From Sphingomonas guangdongensis (GTDB taxonomy: Bacteria > Pseudomonadota > Alphaproteobacteria > Sphingomonadales > Sphingomonadaceae), in the NCBI RefSeq assembly GCF_900199185.1, contig NZ_OBMI01000001.1, positions 1,240,001-1,304,000 on the forward strand: a DNA stretch of 64,000 nucleotides, written 5' to 3'. Position numbers and translations under genes: made by a program. Below the pieces are notes generated by a model. It searched no databases, was not told the origin of the DNA, and saw only the letters and a program-made list of their open reading frames with translations. Shown piece after piece: positions 28,137 through 38,548 of this stretch; the first letter of the stretch is position 1; each line of letters begins with the position of its first letter.

Positions 28137-29845
28137 AGCTCGCCCGTACCTGGATCAATGTCCTCCGACAAAAGCCCGGCGGGCGTGCGCCGGCTGAGCA
28201 TCTCCTCGAATAGCTCCCGCGCCTCCGCGTCGCGGCCGGTGAAGTGCAGCGCCTCGATCAGCCAGAAGGTGCAGACGTTGAAGGCGGTGTGCGGCAGACC
28301 GAAATCGTCCTCCGTCGCGTAGCGCAGCATGTGGCTGCCGCGGCGCAGACCCTCCTCCACCGCGGTCAGCGTACCGGTGAAGCGGGGATCGTCGGGAGCG
28401 AGGAAGCGGAGTTCGAGCAGCTGGAGGATGCTCGCGTCGAGATCGTCGCCGTTGAAGGTCGCCGACACGCGCCGCGTTTCGGGGCGCCACGCCGCCGTCT
28501 CGATCCGCGCGCGCATCGTGTCGGCGCGGGTGCGCCAGAAGGTCGCGCGCTCCGCCAGTCCGAGTGCCTCCGCGGCGTTCGCCAGCCGGTCGCACGCCGC
28601 CCAGCACATCGCGGCCGAGTAGGTGTGGATGTGGCTCTTGGTCCTGAGTTCCCACAGCCCGGCGTCCGCCTGATCGTAGACGGCGAAGGCGCGGTCGCCG
28701 ATCGGCTCCAGCGCGGCGAAGTCGGCCGGAGTCGCGACGCGGAGCAGCCGCTGGTCGAAGAAGGCCTGTGTGTTGGACAGCACGATCTGGCCGTAGGCGT
28801 CGTGCTGGACCTGCTCGTACGCCTGGTTGCCGACCCGCACCGGACCCATCCCGCGATAGCCGTCGAGGTACTCGGCTACTTCCTCCGTCAGCGTCGCCTC
28901 GCCACCGACACCGTAGAGCGGTTGAATGTGGCCGCCGCGCGCGTTGTCGACGATGTTGCGCAGATACTCGAGATAGCTCTCCAGCACGTCGAGTGCGCCC
29001 AACCGGTTGAGCGCCTGCACCGTGTAGTACGCATCGCGAATCCAGCAGTAGCGATAGTCCCAGTTGCGGCCCGAATCGGCATGCTCGGGGAGCGAGGTGG
29101 TGAGCGCGGCGACGATCGCGCCCGTCTCCTCGTGCTGACAGAGCTTCAGCGTGATCGCGGCGCGGATCACCGCCTCCTGCCACTCGACCGGGGTGGCGAG
29201 CCCGCGCACCCAGTGCCGCCAGTGGTCGGCGGTACGCGCGAGCATCGTCTCCAGCGATGCCGCGATGTCGTCGGAGAAGCTCTCGTCCGGGCCAAGGAAG
29301 AAGTGCAGCGGGCGCTCGACCCGGAACAGCCGCTCGTCCGCGATCCAGCCGACCGGGGCGGTGGTGGAGAGCCGCAGCGTCATGTTCCCGAGCAGGTAGC
29401 GGATGTGGTTGGATCCCTCCGTCCGGTCCGCCATCCGTTCGCCCCAGTTGCGTGCGGGTCGTAGTCGCACCCGGATGCGGGGCGCGCCCGCGACCGGGCG
29501 AACGATGCGGACGAAGGCGACGGGACGGTACATGCGGCCCTGCCGGTGGAAGCGGGGGCAGAAGTCGATCACCTCCACCGCGTTTCCGGCATCGTCCTCC
29601 TGCCGGGTGACGAGGATTGGGGTGTTGCGCTGGTACGACTGGGTGACGCGGGTCGCGCCCTCCAGGTCGATCTCCCAGAAGCCGAACGCGCCCTCGCCGG
29701 CAGCGGGGCGGCTGTCGAGCAGCGAGGAGAAGGCAGGCGTGCCGTCGACCCGCGGCACGCAGCCCCAGACAAAGCGGCCTGAACGGTCAACCAGCGCGGA
29801 GACCTGGCAATTGCCGACCGGCCACAGATCCATCGTCGCGGTCAT
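28049..29845 (-). CDS. Glycoside hydrolase family 15 protein (glucoamylase/trehalase-like)
   Basis: This cytoplasmic protein (598 residues) begins DLWPVGNCQVSALVDRSGRF and has the GH15 core motif GRNWDYRYCWIRDAYYTVQAL (about 258-278) in the alpha/alpha-barrel. The second catalytic region near the C-terminus contains EALHFTGRDAEARELFEEML and SEDIDPGTGELWGNYPQTYS. GH15 enzymes include glucoamylases, glucodextranases and trehalases. Its location between otsB and otsA suggests trehalose hydrolysis or turnover, but the substrate is inferred from context. It is joined to otsB by a 4-base ATGA overlap. Confidence 0.92.
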   Translation of the reverse strand: MTATMDLWPVGNCQVSALVDRSGRFVWGCVPRVDGTPAFSSLLDSRPAAGEGAFGFWEIDLEGATRVTQSYQRNTPILVTRQEDDAGNAVEVIDFCPRFHRQGRMYRPVAFVRIVRPVAGAPRIRVRLRPARNWGERMADRTEGSNHIRYLLGNMTLRLSTTAPVGWIADERLFRVERPLHFFLGPDESFSDDIAASLETMLARTADHWRHWVRGLATPVEWQEAVIRAAITLKLCQHEETGAIVAALTTSLPEHADSGRNWDYRYCWIRDAYYTVQALNRLGALDVLESYLEYLRNIVDNARGGHIQPLYGVGGEATLTEEVAEYLDGYRGMGPVRVGNQAYEQVQHDAYGQIVLSNTQAFFDQRLLRVATPADFAALEPIGDRAFAVYDQADAGLWELRTKSHIHTYSAAMCWAACDRLANAAEALGLAERATFWRTRADTMRARIETAAWRPETRRVSATFNGDDLDASILQLLELRFLAPDDPRFTGTLTAVEEGLRRGSHMLRYATEDDFGLPHTAFNVCTFWLIEALHFTGRDAEARELFEEMLSRRTPAGLLSEDIDPGTGELWGNYPQTYSLVGLINCAVLLSKPWSAVR

Positions 29846-30591
29846 GCCGCCGCCGCGAGCCAGCGCCGGACGGCGGCGACACCGTCCAGCCGGTGGGTTG
29901 CGGCGGTGGCGCGCGCTTCCCCGACCAGCACGCCCGCGCCACCCGCCGCAGCCACGGCGCGGAAACCGTCCTCGTCCGTCACGTCGTCGCCGAGAAAGAC
30001 CGGACGCCCGGCCGCGAACGGCGGCTGCTGCAACAGGGCCGCGATCGCGCTGCCCTTGTCAGCACCGCCCAACCGCAGCTCCGCCATCATCTTGCCCGGC
30101 TGCGCGACCAGGCCCGCGCGGCCGGCGTAGCGGGCGACCAGGTCGTTCGCCTCCGCCTCCGCCTCCGGTTGGTGGCGGTAGTGTACCGCCACGCCCAGCG
30201 ACTTGCGCTCGATCACCACCCCGCCGCGATCCGCGAAATGGTCGACGAGCGCCCGTTCCGCGGCGGCGAGCGCGTCCGGACGATCGGGCACGACCAGTGC
30301 GCCGCCGGCCGCGCGGGTTTCCGCGCCGTGGCTGCCGACCACCGCGACGCCGGCGAGCGCATCGCCCAGGAACGCGTCGAGTTGTTCGACCGAGCGACCA
30401 CTGACGATCGCCACGCGCCCGTCGAGCCGCTCGCCGAGGCGGATCAGCAGGTCGCGAAGCGCATCGTCGACGACGATCGCGTCGGGCGCCCCCGCCAGCT
30501 CGACCAGCGTGCCGTCGAAGTCGAGAAACAGGCTTTCGTCACCGTCGAGCGCGGGCGGCGGGCGCAGATCGAGCAGTTCGGCGGGCGGCAT
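29842..30591 (-). CDS. otsB: Trehalose-6-phosphate phosphatase OtsB
   Basis: The 249-residue HAD-superfamily phosphatase converts trehalose-6-phosphate to trehalose. Motif I is LFLDFDGTLVEL with nucleophile Asp24 and Asp26. Motif II is in VAIVSGRSVEQLD, and motif IV is FLGDDVTDEDGFRA near residue 195. The cap domain carries VVGSHGAETRAAGG. It is the first gene of the trehalose operon. The 62-base gap upstream, after the S9 peptidase, would have to contain the promoter if the operon is independent. Confidence 0.95.
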   Translation of the reverse strand: MPPAELLDLRPPPALDGDESLFLDFDGTLVELAGAPDAIVVDDALRDLLIRLGERLDGRVAIVSGRSVEQLDAFLGDALAGVAVVGSHGAETRAAGGALVVPDRPDALAAAERALVDHFADRGGVVIERKSLGVAVHYRHQPEAEAEANDLVARYAGRAGLVAQPGKMMAELRLGGADKGSAIAALLQQPPFAAGRPVFLGDDVTDEDGFRAVAAAGGAGVLVGEARATAATHRLDGVAAVRRWLAAAA

Positions 30592-30653
30592 CGGTCATCC
30601 GAGATAGATACGGTGCCGATCCAACGCGCTGCACTGCAAAAAGCTGCAAGCCC

Positions 30654-32649
30654 TCACACCGGATTGTGCCGCCCAAGGAACGACTTCATGGCGTTCAGCA
30701 ACCCGCGGCGATCCTCTTCGCGCAGCAGATTGTGCGTGTTCTCCGACTGCTCGAGGTAGGTGAAGTCGCGGCCCTCGACCTTGCCCGCCTTCTTGAGCCG
30801 AGCAACGAAGCCGCGCGCCTGCGCCACCGGCACGCGTTCGTCCTTGGCCCCGTGGACGATCAGCAGTGGGATGGAGATCTGGTCGGCGTGGAGCGCCGGA
30901 GATATCGGCGAGGTTGCTGCTTGCGCTGCCGAGCGCCGCCTTGGCACCGTAGCTGCCAAGGTACCCGCGGTCGTAGGCGACCATCGCTGCCATGTCGACG
31001 GGAGCCGCCCCCGCGATCGCGCAGCGGTACGTCTTGCCGTCGCGCTGCGCGGCACGCGCGGCGGCATAGCCGCCGTACGACCAGCCCATGATGCAGGTGC
31101 GCGCCGGATCAACGGTGCCCTGTCGCGCCAGGAAGGCGACAGCCTCGTTCAGGTCGTCCGACATGCGGTAGCCCCACTTGCCCTCCGCGCCCTTCTCCCA
31201 CTCGCGGCCATAGCCGGACGAGCCGAGGAAATTGGGCTGTACTACCACATACCCGAGTTCGGCCACCGCTTGCGACCAGTTGTACGGGTCCCAGTCGGCG
31301 CTGTCGCGCGCCCGCGGACCGCCGTGCGGCATGACGACCAACGGCAGTGCCTTTCGTCCGGCATGGTGGCGCGGCATCGTCAGCACCGCCTCTACCTGCC
31401 GCCCGTCCGACGTCGGGTAGCGGATGGTGGTGACGGCGTTCAGCTGTGCGTTGCCGAGTGTGCGGTTCTCCCATCCGATCAGCTTGATGTCGCCGGACAC
31501 GGTATCGAACAGGTAGTAGCCGGGCGCCTGGCCGGAGCGCGCCTGCGCGTAGATGATCTTTTCCTGCGCCTTGTCGCTCGAGATGATCGAGATGTTCCCG
31601 GCGCCCGCCGCCTTCTCCAAAAGCGCCTGGATCTCCTTCATGCGCGGATCGAAGTACGTGGTCCGCTCACGATCGGTCGTCACCACCACCCCCGCCAGCC
31701 GATCGCGCGCCGCGTTGAGGAAGCCGTTTCCGATGTCGTACCCGGCGACGCCGTAGACCTTGCTGCCAAGAGCCATGGTCTCGAGGTTATATTCGTACAG
31801 GGCGCGGAACCCGTCCTTTCGGCTGTAGGAATAAGCCTTTGCGTTCGGGCCCGCGAGGATCATGTCGGGCGCAGGGCTTCCGTCGTAGCGGTCGCCGGTC
31901 TCGTTGGTGAAGGTGCGGAATGGCTCGTCCTCGCGTGCGCGGTAGAGCAGCCGCAGACGGCCATTCTCGCGGTTGTAGGAGCTGCCGATCCGAACGATGC
32001 CGGCGGAGTCAGCCGTCCAGCGCGAGACGATCGGGTTGGAGCGGACGACCACGCTTGATCGGCCGGTCTCGCCATCCACGGCGATCACTTCCGGGTTGCC
32101 GAAGCGTTCGCTGCTGGTCGTGGTCGGCACGCGCTGGAGTAGGACGCGCGGCGGGCCGGAGGGTGAGGGCCACAGCAGCTGGGTCGGCCCGAGCGAGTCT
32201 GTCCAGCCCAGCGGCACCGAGCGGCCGGTCGCCCGGTTCACCATCACGTAGCGCAGGTTGTCGAACCAATCGCCCAGGTAGTTGTCGCGGTAGGTGATGG
32301 TGAGCAGCAGATGGTCGTCGTCGACCCAGCGCCACGCCCGTATCTGACGGTCGCCTTGCCGGTCCTGCCCTTCCGCTCCATCGCGGCCGACGATCACCGG
32401 CTTGCTGTCGTTGCCAAGCGGGAACAGCGCCAGCACCTGGCCGCCACCGGCCCGGACCTTGGCAGCGACGATCTTTCCGTCAGGTGACAGGCGGGGTCCG
32501 GCGAGTTGCGGGAACTGCGCGGAGACCTCGATCGGCACCGGCTTGGTGGCCCATGCGGCAGCGGGGTTGGTGCCACGGTCCTGCGCCGGGGCCGGCGACG
32601 CGGCTTGCGCAGCCGCCAGCGCAACGGCGATCCAGCCCTTGGTGCTCAT
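30654..32649 (-). pseudogene. Prolyl-oligopeptidase (S9) with a one-base frameshift
   Basis: This gene encodes a secreted serine peptidase (signal peptide ending about AQAASPAPAQ, beta-propeller, then an alpha/beta-hydrolase domain). The nucleophile serine is in CIMGWSYGGYAAA (about residue 521). The reading frame is intact to SNLADIS (about 30898), then shifts. In the next frame the family sequence resumes as SPALHADQISIPLLIVHGAK with the catalytic Asp region and SENTHNLLRE with the likely histidine, ending at 30654. Adding one G:C pair near 30897-30903 would restore the continuous family sequence. It is either a recent frameshift or a sequencing error. Confidence 0.88.
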
Positions 32650-32754
32650 GTTCCGACGTCCCCCGACAACACGACGGCGAGGATGTTCGCGACGAGCGGC
32701 GGCCGCGTCAACCGATTGACGCTCTCCGGATCGGACGTCCTGCAGGCCTGCCGC

Positions 32755-34917
32755 TCACCCGCCGGCCAGCGCCGCCAGCAGCAGCAGCGCGACGATATTG
32801 GTGATCTTGATCATCGGGTTGACCGCAGGGCCGGCGGTGTCCTTGTACGGATCGCCCACCGTGTCGCCGGTCACCGCGGCCTTGTGCGCCTCGCTCCCCT
32901 TGCCGCCGTAGTTGCCGTCCTCGATGTACTTCTTGGCATTGTCCCAGGCACCGCCCCCGCTCGTCATGGAGATCGCGACGAACAGGCCGGAGACGATGAC
33001 GCCGAGCAGCATCGCGCCCAGCGCCGCGAACCCCTCGCCCTGGCCGGCGACCGCGGTGATGATGAAGTAGACCGCGATCGGGCTCACCACCGGCAGCAGC
33101 GACGGCACGATCATCTCCTTGATCGCGGCGCGGGTGACGATGTCGACGGTGCGGGCGTAGTTGGGGCGGCTGGTGCCCGCCATGATGCCCTGGTCGGCGG
33201 CAAACTGCTCGCGCACGTCGGTGACGACGTGGCCCGCCGCGCGGCCGACCGCGGTCATCCCGAACGCGCCGAACAGGTATGGAAGCAGCGCGCCGAGCAG
33301 CAGCCCGACGATGACGTACGGATTGGAGAGCGAGAAATCGACGATCGTGTCGGGGAAGAACTCCTTCAGGTCGGTGGTGTAGGCGCCGAACAGCACCAGC
33401 GCGGCGAGCGCGGCGGAGCCGATGGCGTAACCCTTGGTCACCGCCTTGGTGGTGTTGCCGACGGCGTCGAGCGCGTCGGTCTTGTGCCGCACCTCGTCCG
33501 GCAGCCCCGCCATCTCGGCGATGCCGCCGGCGTTGTCGGTCACCGGTCCATAGGCGTCGAGCGCCACCACCATACCAGCGAGCGCCAGCAGCGCGGTGGC
33601 GGCAAAGGCGACGCCGATGATCCCGGCGAGCTGATAGGTCGCGATCACCGCGACGACGATGACGAGGGTAGGCAGCGCGGTCGATTCCAGGCTGATCGCC
33701 AGGCCCTGGATGACGTTGGTGCCGTGACCGGTCGCCGACGCTCGCGCGATCGACTTGACCGGGCGGTAGTTGGTGCCGGTGTAGTATTCGGTGATCCACA
33801 CCAGCAGGCCCGTCACCGCCAGGCCGATCATCATGCACCAGAACAGGTCTAGCGCGGTGAACTGCGCGCCCGCCGTCGCCTCCGTGCCGAGCACCGCCTC
33901 CGTCGTAAGCGTGTCGGTCGCGCCCTCCAGGAAGCCGGCGCCGCCGATCACGGCATTGAGGTCGCCGAAGACCCATTGGAGCACGCCGTAGATCGCGAGC
34001 ACCGACAGGCCGACGGTGACCCAGAACCCCTTGTAGAGCGCGCCCATGATCGAGCCCTTCGCGCCCAGCCGGACGAAGTAGGTGCCGATGATGGAGGTGA
34101 TGATGCACACGCCGCCGACGAGCAGCGGCACAGCCATGAGGTTCAGGAGCTCGGCTGATGGCGCCTTCACCAGCAGCGCGATCGACACCATGGTCAGGCC
34201 GATCGTTACCACATAGGTCTCGAACAGGTCGGCGGCCATTCCTGCGCAGTCGCCGACGTTGTCGCCGACATTATCCGCGATCACCGCCGGGTTGCGGGGA
34301 TCGTCCTCCGGGATGCCGGCCTCCACCTTCCCGACGAGGTCGGCGCCGACGTCGGCGGCCTTGGTGAAGATGCCGCCGCCCAGTCGCGCGAAGATCGAGA
34401 TCAGCGACGCGCCGAACGCGAGCGCGGTCAGCGCATCGATGATCGGCCGCGCGTTGGGCGCGTAGCCGGCCGGACCGGCCAGGTACCAGAACAGCCCCGC
34501 GATCGAGAGCAGGCCGAGCCCCGCGACCAGCATGCCGGTGATCGCCCCCGACCGGAACGCGAGGGTGAGCCCACCCTGCAGCGACGCGCGCGCGGCCTCC
34601 GCCGTGCGGACGTTGGCGCGAACGGAGATGTTCATGCCGACGTAGCCCGCGACCCCCGACAGGATCGCGCCGATGAGGAAGGCGACGGTCGAGAGCGTGC
34701 CGAGCGTCAGGAACAGAATAATTGCGACGGCCGCGCCGACGATCGCGATGGTGGTGTACTGCCGCCCGAGATAGGCCTTCGCACCCTCCTGAATGGCGGC
34801 GGCGATGTCGGCCATGCGGGCGTCGCCCGCGGGCGCGCGCAGTACCTGGCCGCTGGTGAACAGCCCGTAGAGCACGGCGATCACGCCGCACGCGAGAGCG
34901 AGATAGACGATCGTCAT
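32755..34917 (-). CDS. hppA: K+-insensitive proton-pumping pyrophosphatase
   Basis: HppA (720 residues, about 16 membrane helices) hydrolyses pyrophosphate and pumps protons across the membrane. [20 protein letters not shown] (about 185-205) and [20 protein letters not shown] form the pyrophosphate site. Lys491 in [16 protein letters not shown], where K+-dependent enzymes have Ala, identifies the K+-insensitive class. I use ATG 34917 rather than the TTG one codon upstream because AAGGA is seven bases before it. It lies about 115 bases downstream of thiL and may have its own promoter. Confidence 0.96.
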   Translation of the reverse strand: MTIVYLALACGVIAVLYGLFTSGQVLRAPAGDARMADIAAAIQEGAKAYLGRQYTTIAIVGAAVAIILFLTLGTLSTVAFLIGAILSGVAGYVGMNISVRANVRTAEAARASLQGGLTLAFRSGAITGMLVAGLGLLSIAGLFWYLAGPAGYAPNARPIIDALTALAFGASLISIFARLGGGIFTKAADVGADLVGKVEAGIPEDDPRNPAVIADNVGDNVGDCAGMAADLFETYVVTIGLTMVSIALLVKAPSAELLNLMAVPLLVGGVCIITSIIGTYFVRLGAKGSIMGALYKGFWVTVGLSVLAIYGVLQWVFGDLNAVIGGAGFLEGATDTLTTEAVLGTEATAGAQFTALDLFWCMMIGLAVTGLLVWITEYYTGTNYRPVKSIARASATGHGTNVIQGLAISLESTALPTLVIVVAVIATYQLAGIIGVAFAATALLALAGMVVALDAYGPVTDNAGGIAEMAGLPDEVRHKTDALDAVGNTTKAVTKGYAIGSAALAALVLFGAYTTDLKEFFPDTIVDFSLSNPYVIVGLLLGALLPYLFGAFGMTAVGRAAGHVVTDVREQFAADQGIMAGTSRPNYARTVDIVTRAAIKEMIVPSLLPVVSPIAVYFIITAVAGQGEGFAALGAMLLGVIVSGLFVAISMTSGGGAWDNAKKYIEDGNYGGKGSEAHKAAVTGDTVGDPYKDTAGPAVNPMIKITNIVALLLLAALAGG

Positions 34918-35032
34918 CAAGCGATCCTTCCCCTGTCGGCCGTCTTGATCGGCCCTGCGCCCCGCATCTTGGCGGCGGGTGCGCTTGTCAGCGAAGGCTA
35001 TCGGCGCGGGAGGAGCGGCGCAAGCACGTTGG

Positions 35033-35905
35033 TCACCCGTGCGTGAAGCCGAGCGTCGCGGGAAGCGGCACGAGTGCGCCGTTGCTGATCAGGGTTAATC
35101 CCGCACCACTGTCGCAGCGGCCGATGCGGGTGGCAGCGACCGGTGGAAGGATTGCGCCCGGCAGGGTGAAGAGCAGCTCGTAGTCGTCGCCGGCGGTGGC
35201 CGCGGCCATACGGTCTCCGCTCCACGCCAGGTAATCGGCGGAGAGCGGGATCGCATCCAGGTCGATGGCCACTGCGCACCCGCTCGCCGCGGCGAGCCGC
35301 TGCGCGTCGATGAGGAGGCCGTCGGACACGTCCATCATGGCGGACACCAGGCCCGCGAGCGCCTGCCCTTCGGCCAGGCGCGGCTCCGGTCGGCGATAAC
35401 GGGCGAGCAGCGTCGCCGGGCCCGGCTGCCCCTGCGCGATCGCCAGGCCGGCGCCCGAGTCACCGATCGTACCGGTGACCCAGAGCGCCTCGCCTGCCCG
35501 CGCGCCGCCGCGGGTCGGCGCTGCGGCGGCGCGCCCGATCGCGGTCAGCGCATAGGTCCGCCCGCCCGACACGGTATCACCGCCGAGCAGCGGGCAGGCA
35601 TAAGCGGCGAGCACCTCGGCCAGGCCGACCAGGAACGGACGATCCCAGCCATCGTCGTGGAGCGGCATGCCGAGCAGCACGCCTTCCGGCACCGCACCCT
35701 TGGCGGCGAGATCGGACAGGTTGGTCGCGACCAGCTTCCATGCGACATCGTCCGGCGGATCGTCGGGGAGGAAATGCACGCCCTCGACCAGCAGGTCGGT
35801 CGTGAGCACCAGCTCGCCGAGCCGCGCGGCGTCGTCCGAAAGCTCGAGCGCACCGGGGTGTAGCGGCAGCCGACGCAGCGCGGCGAGCAGCTCCGCCTCG
35901 GTCAC
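35033..35905 (-). CDS. thiL: Thiamine-monophosphate kinase ThiL
   Basis: ThiL (290 residues) phosphorylates thiamine monophosphate to the diphosphate cofactor. Motifs include [20 protein letters not shown] (about 30-49) with the substrate and metal aspartates, [31 protein letters not shown] and [20 protein letters not shown] near residue 195. The GTG at 35905 matches the usual M-T-E-A-E start; an upstream in-frame start reaches into the preceding gene. It follows the small exported-protein gene by about 17 bases and probably belongs to the hisD-nusB-thiL run. Confidence 0.95.
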   Translation of the reverse strand: MTEAELLAALRRLPLHPGALELSDDAARLGELVLTTDLLVEGVHFLPDDPPDDVAWKLVATNLSDLAAKGAVPEGVLLGMPLHDDGWDRPFLVGLAEVLAAYACPLLGGDTVSGGRTYALTAIGRAAAAPTRGGARAGEALWVTGTIGDSGAGLAIAQGQPGPATLLARYRRPEPRLAEGQALAGLVSAMMDVSDGLLIDAQRLAAASGCAVAIDLDAIPLSADYLAWSGDRMAAATAGDDYELLFTLPGAILPPVAATRIGRCDSGAGLTLISNGALVPLPATLGFTHG

Positions 35906-35921
35906 CGCAGCACCGGCGGGG

Positions 35922-36587
35922 TCAGGCCGCGGGGGTGCCGCCGGCCTGCACCGCCAGCTTGTACAGCGCCTCGCCAACCGCCGCGCGCAGGTCCGACCGG
36001 TTGAGCTGGACGGTGCGCCCGTCCGCCACGCAGCCGCCGATCGCCGGCGTCAGCTGGATGGTCGCCGCGCGCTCCTCAGCCGAGCGCGGGACACTCAGCA
36101 GCAGCGCGTGCGCCGCCGCGGGCGCCTGGCGCGCGACACAGTCGCCGAGCGCGCGCTGCGCCCGGTACTGGGTGGAAAGCTGCGCACTGTCGCCGTCAAA
36201 CTCGCGGCCGAGGTCGAGCGGCGACAGGCCCGCGACCCCGGCCGGCGCGCCGCGGCGAGCGAAGGCACGGCGGTAGAGTGCCGGGTAGAGCGCGTCGCGG
36301 AAGCTGGCGGGTTGCAGTCGCATCTCCAGCTTGGCCGCGCGCCGCCGCACCGCCACCTCGTTGAGGCAGGTCATGTCCGCGGCCTTCATGCTGGCGGTAT
36401 AGAAGCCGGCGCTGTCGGGCAGGGTACGGAGAAAGGCGGCGACCGCCGCGCGGTGGGCCTTCTTGGCGACGACGCAGTCGGCGTAGACGGCGAGTTCTGC
36501 CTCTGCCTCGGCGGCGGCGAGCGGTTGACCTGCCGCCTGGACGGGCAGCGGCGCGGCGAGGAGCAGGGTAGCGAGGATCCAGGACAT
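35922..36587 (-). CDS. Hypothetical exported protein between nusB and thiL
   Basis: The product (about 221 residues) has a signal peptide (SWILATLLLAAPLPVQAAG). The mature protein is Ala-rich and largely helical, with four cysteines (in YADCVVAKK, DMTCLNEV, LGDCVARQ and GGCVADGR) that probably pair in the periplasm. I do not recognise the family, although the C-D/V-A spacing around the first and third cysteines suggests an internal duplication. The ATG at 36587 is favoured by AGGA about ten bases upstream. It is encoded in the same direction as nusB and thiL and may ride on their transcript. Confidence 0.7.
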   Translation of the reverse strand: MSWILATLLLAAPLPVQAAGQPLAAAEAEAELAVYADCVVAKKAHRAAVAAFLRTLPDSAGFYTASMKAADMTCLNEVAVRRRAAKLEMRLQPASFRDALYPALYRRAFARRGAPAGVAGLSPLDLGREFDGDSAQLSTQYRAQRALGDCVARQAPAAAHALLLSVPRSAEERAATIQLTPAIGGCVADGRTVQLNRSDLRAAVGEALYKLAVQAGGTPAA

Positions 36588-36653
36588 AGCCGTCAATTCC
36601 TACGCGAAATCGGCTTGGCGGACGCTAGACGATTTGCCGACGATCGTCACCGC

Positions 36654-37121
36654 TCAGCGCCGCACCTCCTTGGCGATGGCGTCGAGCAAGCCGTTGACGA
36701 AGCCCTTCTCGCGCTTCTCGTAGAAGGCGTCGGCGACGTCCAGATACTCGCTGATCACCGCGCCCGCCGGCACGTCGGGACGGGCGATCAGCTCATAGGC
36801 GCCGGCCCGCAGGATACCGCGCATCGGCTTGTCGAGGCGGTCCAGCGTCCACCCGCTCGACAGCTTCTCGGCGATGCGGCGGTCGATCTCCTCCAGCCGG
36901 GTGGTGGCGCCCTTCACCACGTCGTCGAAGAAGTCGACGTCGGCCTCGGCGTACTCGACATCCTCGATCGTCGCGCCGAGGCGGTGGTGGTGGAATTCGT
37001 GCAGGAGGGTAGGGACGGGCGTCCCCTCCATGTCGTGCTGGTAGAGCGCCTGAACGGCGGCGAGCCGCGCGGCGGCGCGGGCGGTGGAGCGGGCTTTGGT
37101 GCGGGGCATGGGACGCGCCAT
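36654..37121 (-). CDS. nusB: Transcription antitermination factor NusB
   Basis: NusB (155 residues) binds boxA RNA with S10 and promotes rRNA antitermination. Recognisable segments are ARLAAVQALYQHDMEG (about 18-33), RLEEIDRRIAEKLSSGWTLDRLDK and AGAVISEYLDVADAFYEKRE, with the ending KGFVNGLLDAIAKEVR. Two ATGs (37121 and 37109) are possible; the upstream one is used. It lies about 75 bases downstream of hisD, on the same strand. Confidence 0.95.
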   Translation of the reverse strand: MARPMPRTKARSTARAAARLAAVQALYQHDMEGTPVPTLLHEFHHHRLGATIEDVEYAEADVDFFDDVVKGATTRLEEIDRRIAEKLSSGWTLDRLDKPMRGILRAGAYELIARPDVPAGAVISEYLDVADAFYEKREKGFVNGLLDAIAKEVRR

Positions 37122-37195
37122 GTAGGTGCGCCCGGGCGCTTCGTCACCAGTCAATTTGGCGCACGAGGGTCGCAGCCCGCCCCTCGCATACCGAG

Positions 37196-38491
37196 CTAGC
37201 GGCCGAGCCGCAGCGCCACCGAGCGCGCGTGGGCGGGCAGCCCCTCCGCCTCTGCCAGCGCGACCGCCGCCGGCCCGATCGCGGCGAGCGCGCCCGGGTC
37301 GCACGCGAGGAAACTCGTCCGCTTCATGAAGTCGAGCACCGACAGCCCGGAGGCGAAGCGCGCGCGCCGGCCGGTCGGGAGCACGTGGTTCGGCCCTGCG
37401 ACATAGTCGCCGACGGCTTCGGGCGTGTGCCGGCCGAGGAACACCGAGCCGGCGTGGCGGACCGCCGCGAACAGCGCGTCGGCGAGCGGCCCGTCGCAGG
37501 CGAGCTCCAGATGCTCAGGCGCGAGCCGGTCGATGAGCGGCACTGCGTCGTCCAGCGTCTCCACCACCACCACCGCGCCATTCGTGTCCCAGGCGGCGCG
37601 CGCCACCGTCGCGGTCGCGAGCGTTCCGATCTGCTGATCGACCGTCGCCGCCACCGCGTCGGCGAAGGCGGCGTCGTCGGTGAACAGGATCGACTGGCTA
37701 GTCGGATCATGTTCCGACTGGCTGAGCAGGTCGGCGGCGATCCAGTCGGGATCGTTGCGGCCGTCGGCGACCACGACGATCTCGCTCGGCCCCGCCACCA
37801 TGTCGATCCCGACCACGCCGTAGAGCTGGCGCTTGGCCTCCGCGACCCAGGCGTTGCCGGGTCCGGTGACCACGTCGACCGGCCGGATCCGCTCGGTGCC
37901 ATAGGCGAGCGCGGCGATCGCCTGTGCGCCGCCGATGCGCCACATTTCGTCCACCCCGGCCAGGTGGGCGGCGGCGAGCACCAGCGGGTTGACCTCGCCG
38001 CCGGGTGTCGGCGTCACCATCACCAGCCGCTCAACCCCCGCCGCCTTGGCGGGGAGCGCGTTCATCAGCACGGAGGAGGGGTAGGCCGCGCGCCCGCCGG
38101 GCACGTAGATGCCGGCCGCATCGACCGGCCGCCAGCGCGCGCCCATCCGCACGCCCGCCGCGTCGGTCTCATCGCGGTCGGCGGGCACCTGCTTGGCGTG
38201 AAAGGCAGCGATCCGGTCGGCGGCGAGCTGCAGCGCGTCGCGCAGGGCGGGCTCCAGCTCCTCCCACGCCGTGCGGCAGGCTGCGGGCTCGATCCGCCAG
38301 CCGCTCTCGTGCAGGTCGTGCCCGTCGAGCCGCTTCGTATAGGCGGCAAGTGCGGCGTCGCCCTCGTCACGAACCGCGGCGACGATGGTGCGGACGTCGC
38401 GCGCGACATCGGCATCCGCTTCGCGCCGGGCGTTGACCAGCCGGGTGAAGTCCGCGTCGAAGCGCGGGTCGGTGGCGTCGAGTTTCAGCAT
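37196..38491 (-). CDS. hisD: Histidinol dehydrogenase HisD
   Basis: HisD (431 residues) catalyses the last two steps of histidine synthesis, oxidising histidinol to histidine with NAD and zinc. GIYVPGGRAAYPSSVLMNALP (about 120-140), the DVVTGPGNAWVAEAKRQL NAD region, LLSQSEHDPTSQSILFT (about 255-271, zinc ligands) and RLAPEHLELA (catalytic) are intact, as is AGPNHVLPTG near the end. ATG 38491 is chosen because MLKLDATDPRF begins the conserved sequence. In this window it is separated from hisG by a LysR-SDR pair. Confidence 0.96.
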   Translation of the reverse strand: MLKLDATDPRFDADFTRLVNARREADADVARDVRTIVAAVRDEGDAALAAYTKRLDGHDLHESGWRIEPAACRTAWEELEPALRDALQLAADRIAAFHAKQVPADRDETDAAGVRMGARWRPVDAAGIYVPGGRAAYPSSVLMNALPAKAAGVERLVMVTPTPGGEVNPLVLAAAHLAGVDEMWRIGGAQAIAALAYGTERIRPVDVVTGPGNAWVAEAKRQLYGVVGIDMVAGPSEIVVVADGRNDPDWIAADLLSQSEHDPTSQSILFTDDAAFADAVAATVDQQIGTLATATVARAAWDTNGAVVVVETLDDAVPLIDRLAPEHLELACDGPLADALFAAVRHAGSVFLGRHTPEAVGDYVAGPNHVLPTGRRARFASGLSVLDFMKRTSFLACDPGALAAIGPAAVALAEAEGLPAHARSVALRLGR

Positions 38492-38548
38492 GGGGGCGCG
38501 CTTACGCGGGTGGCCGCGCAAAGCCAACCAACTGTCCGGACGACAGCC

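Noticed and set aside
32506..33852. A 448-codon plus-strand open frame opposite hppA
   Set aside because: It shows only a codon-bias shadow of the membrane protein on the other strand.
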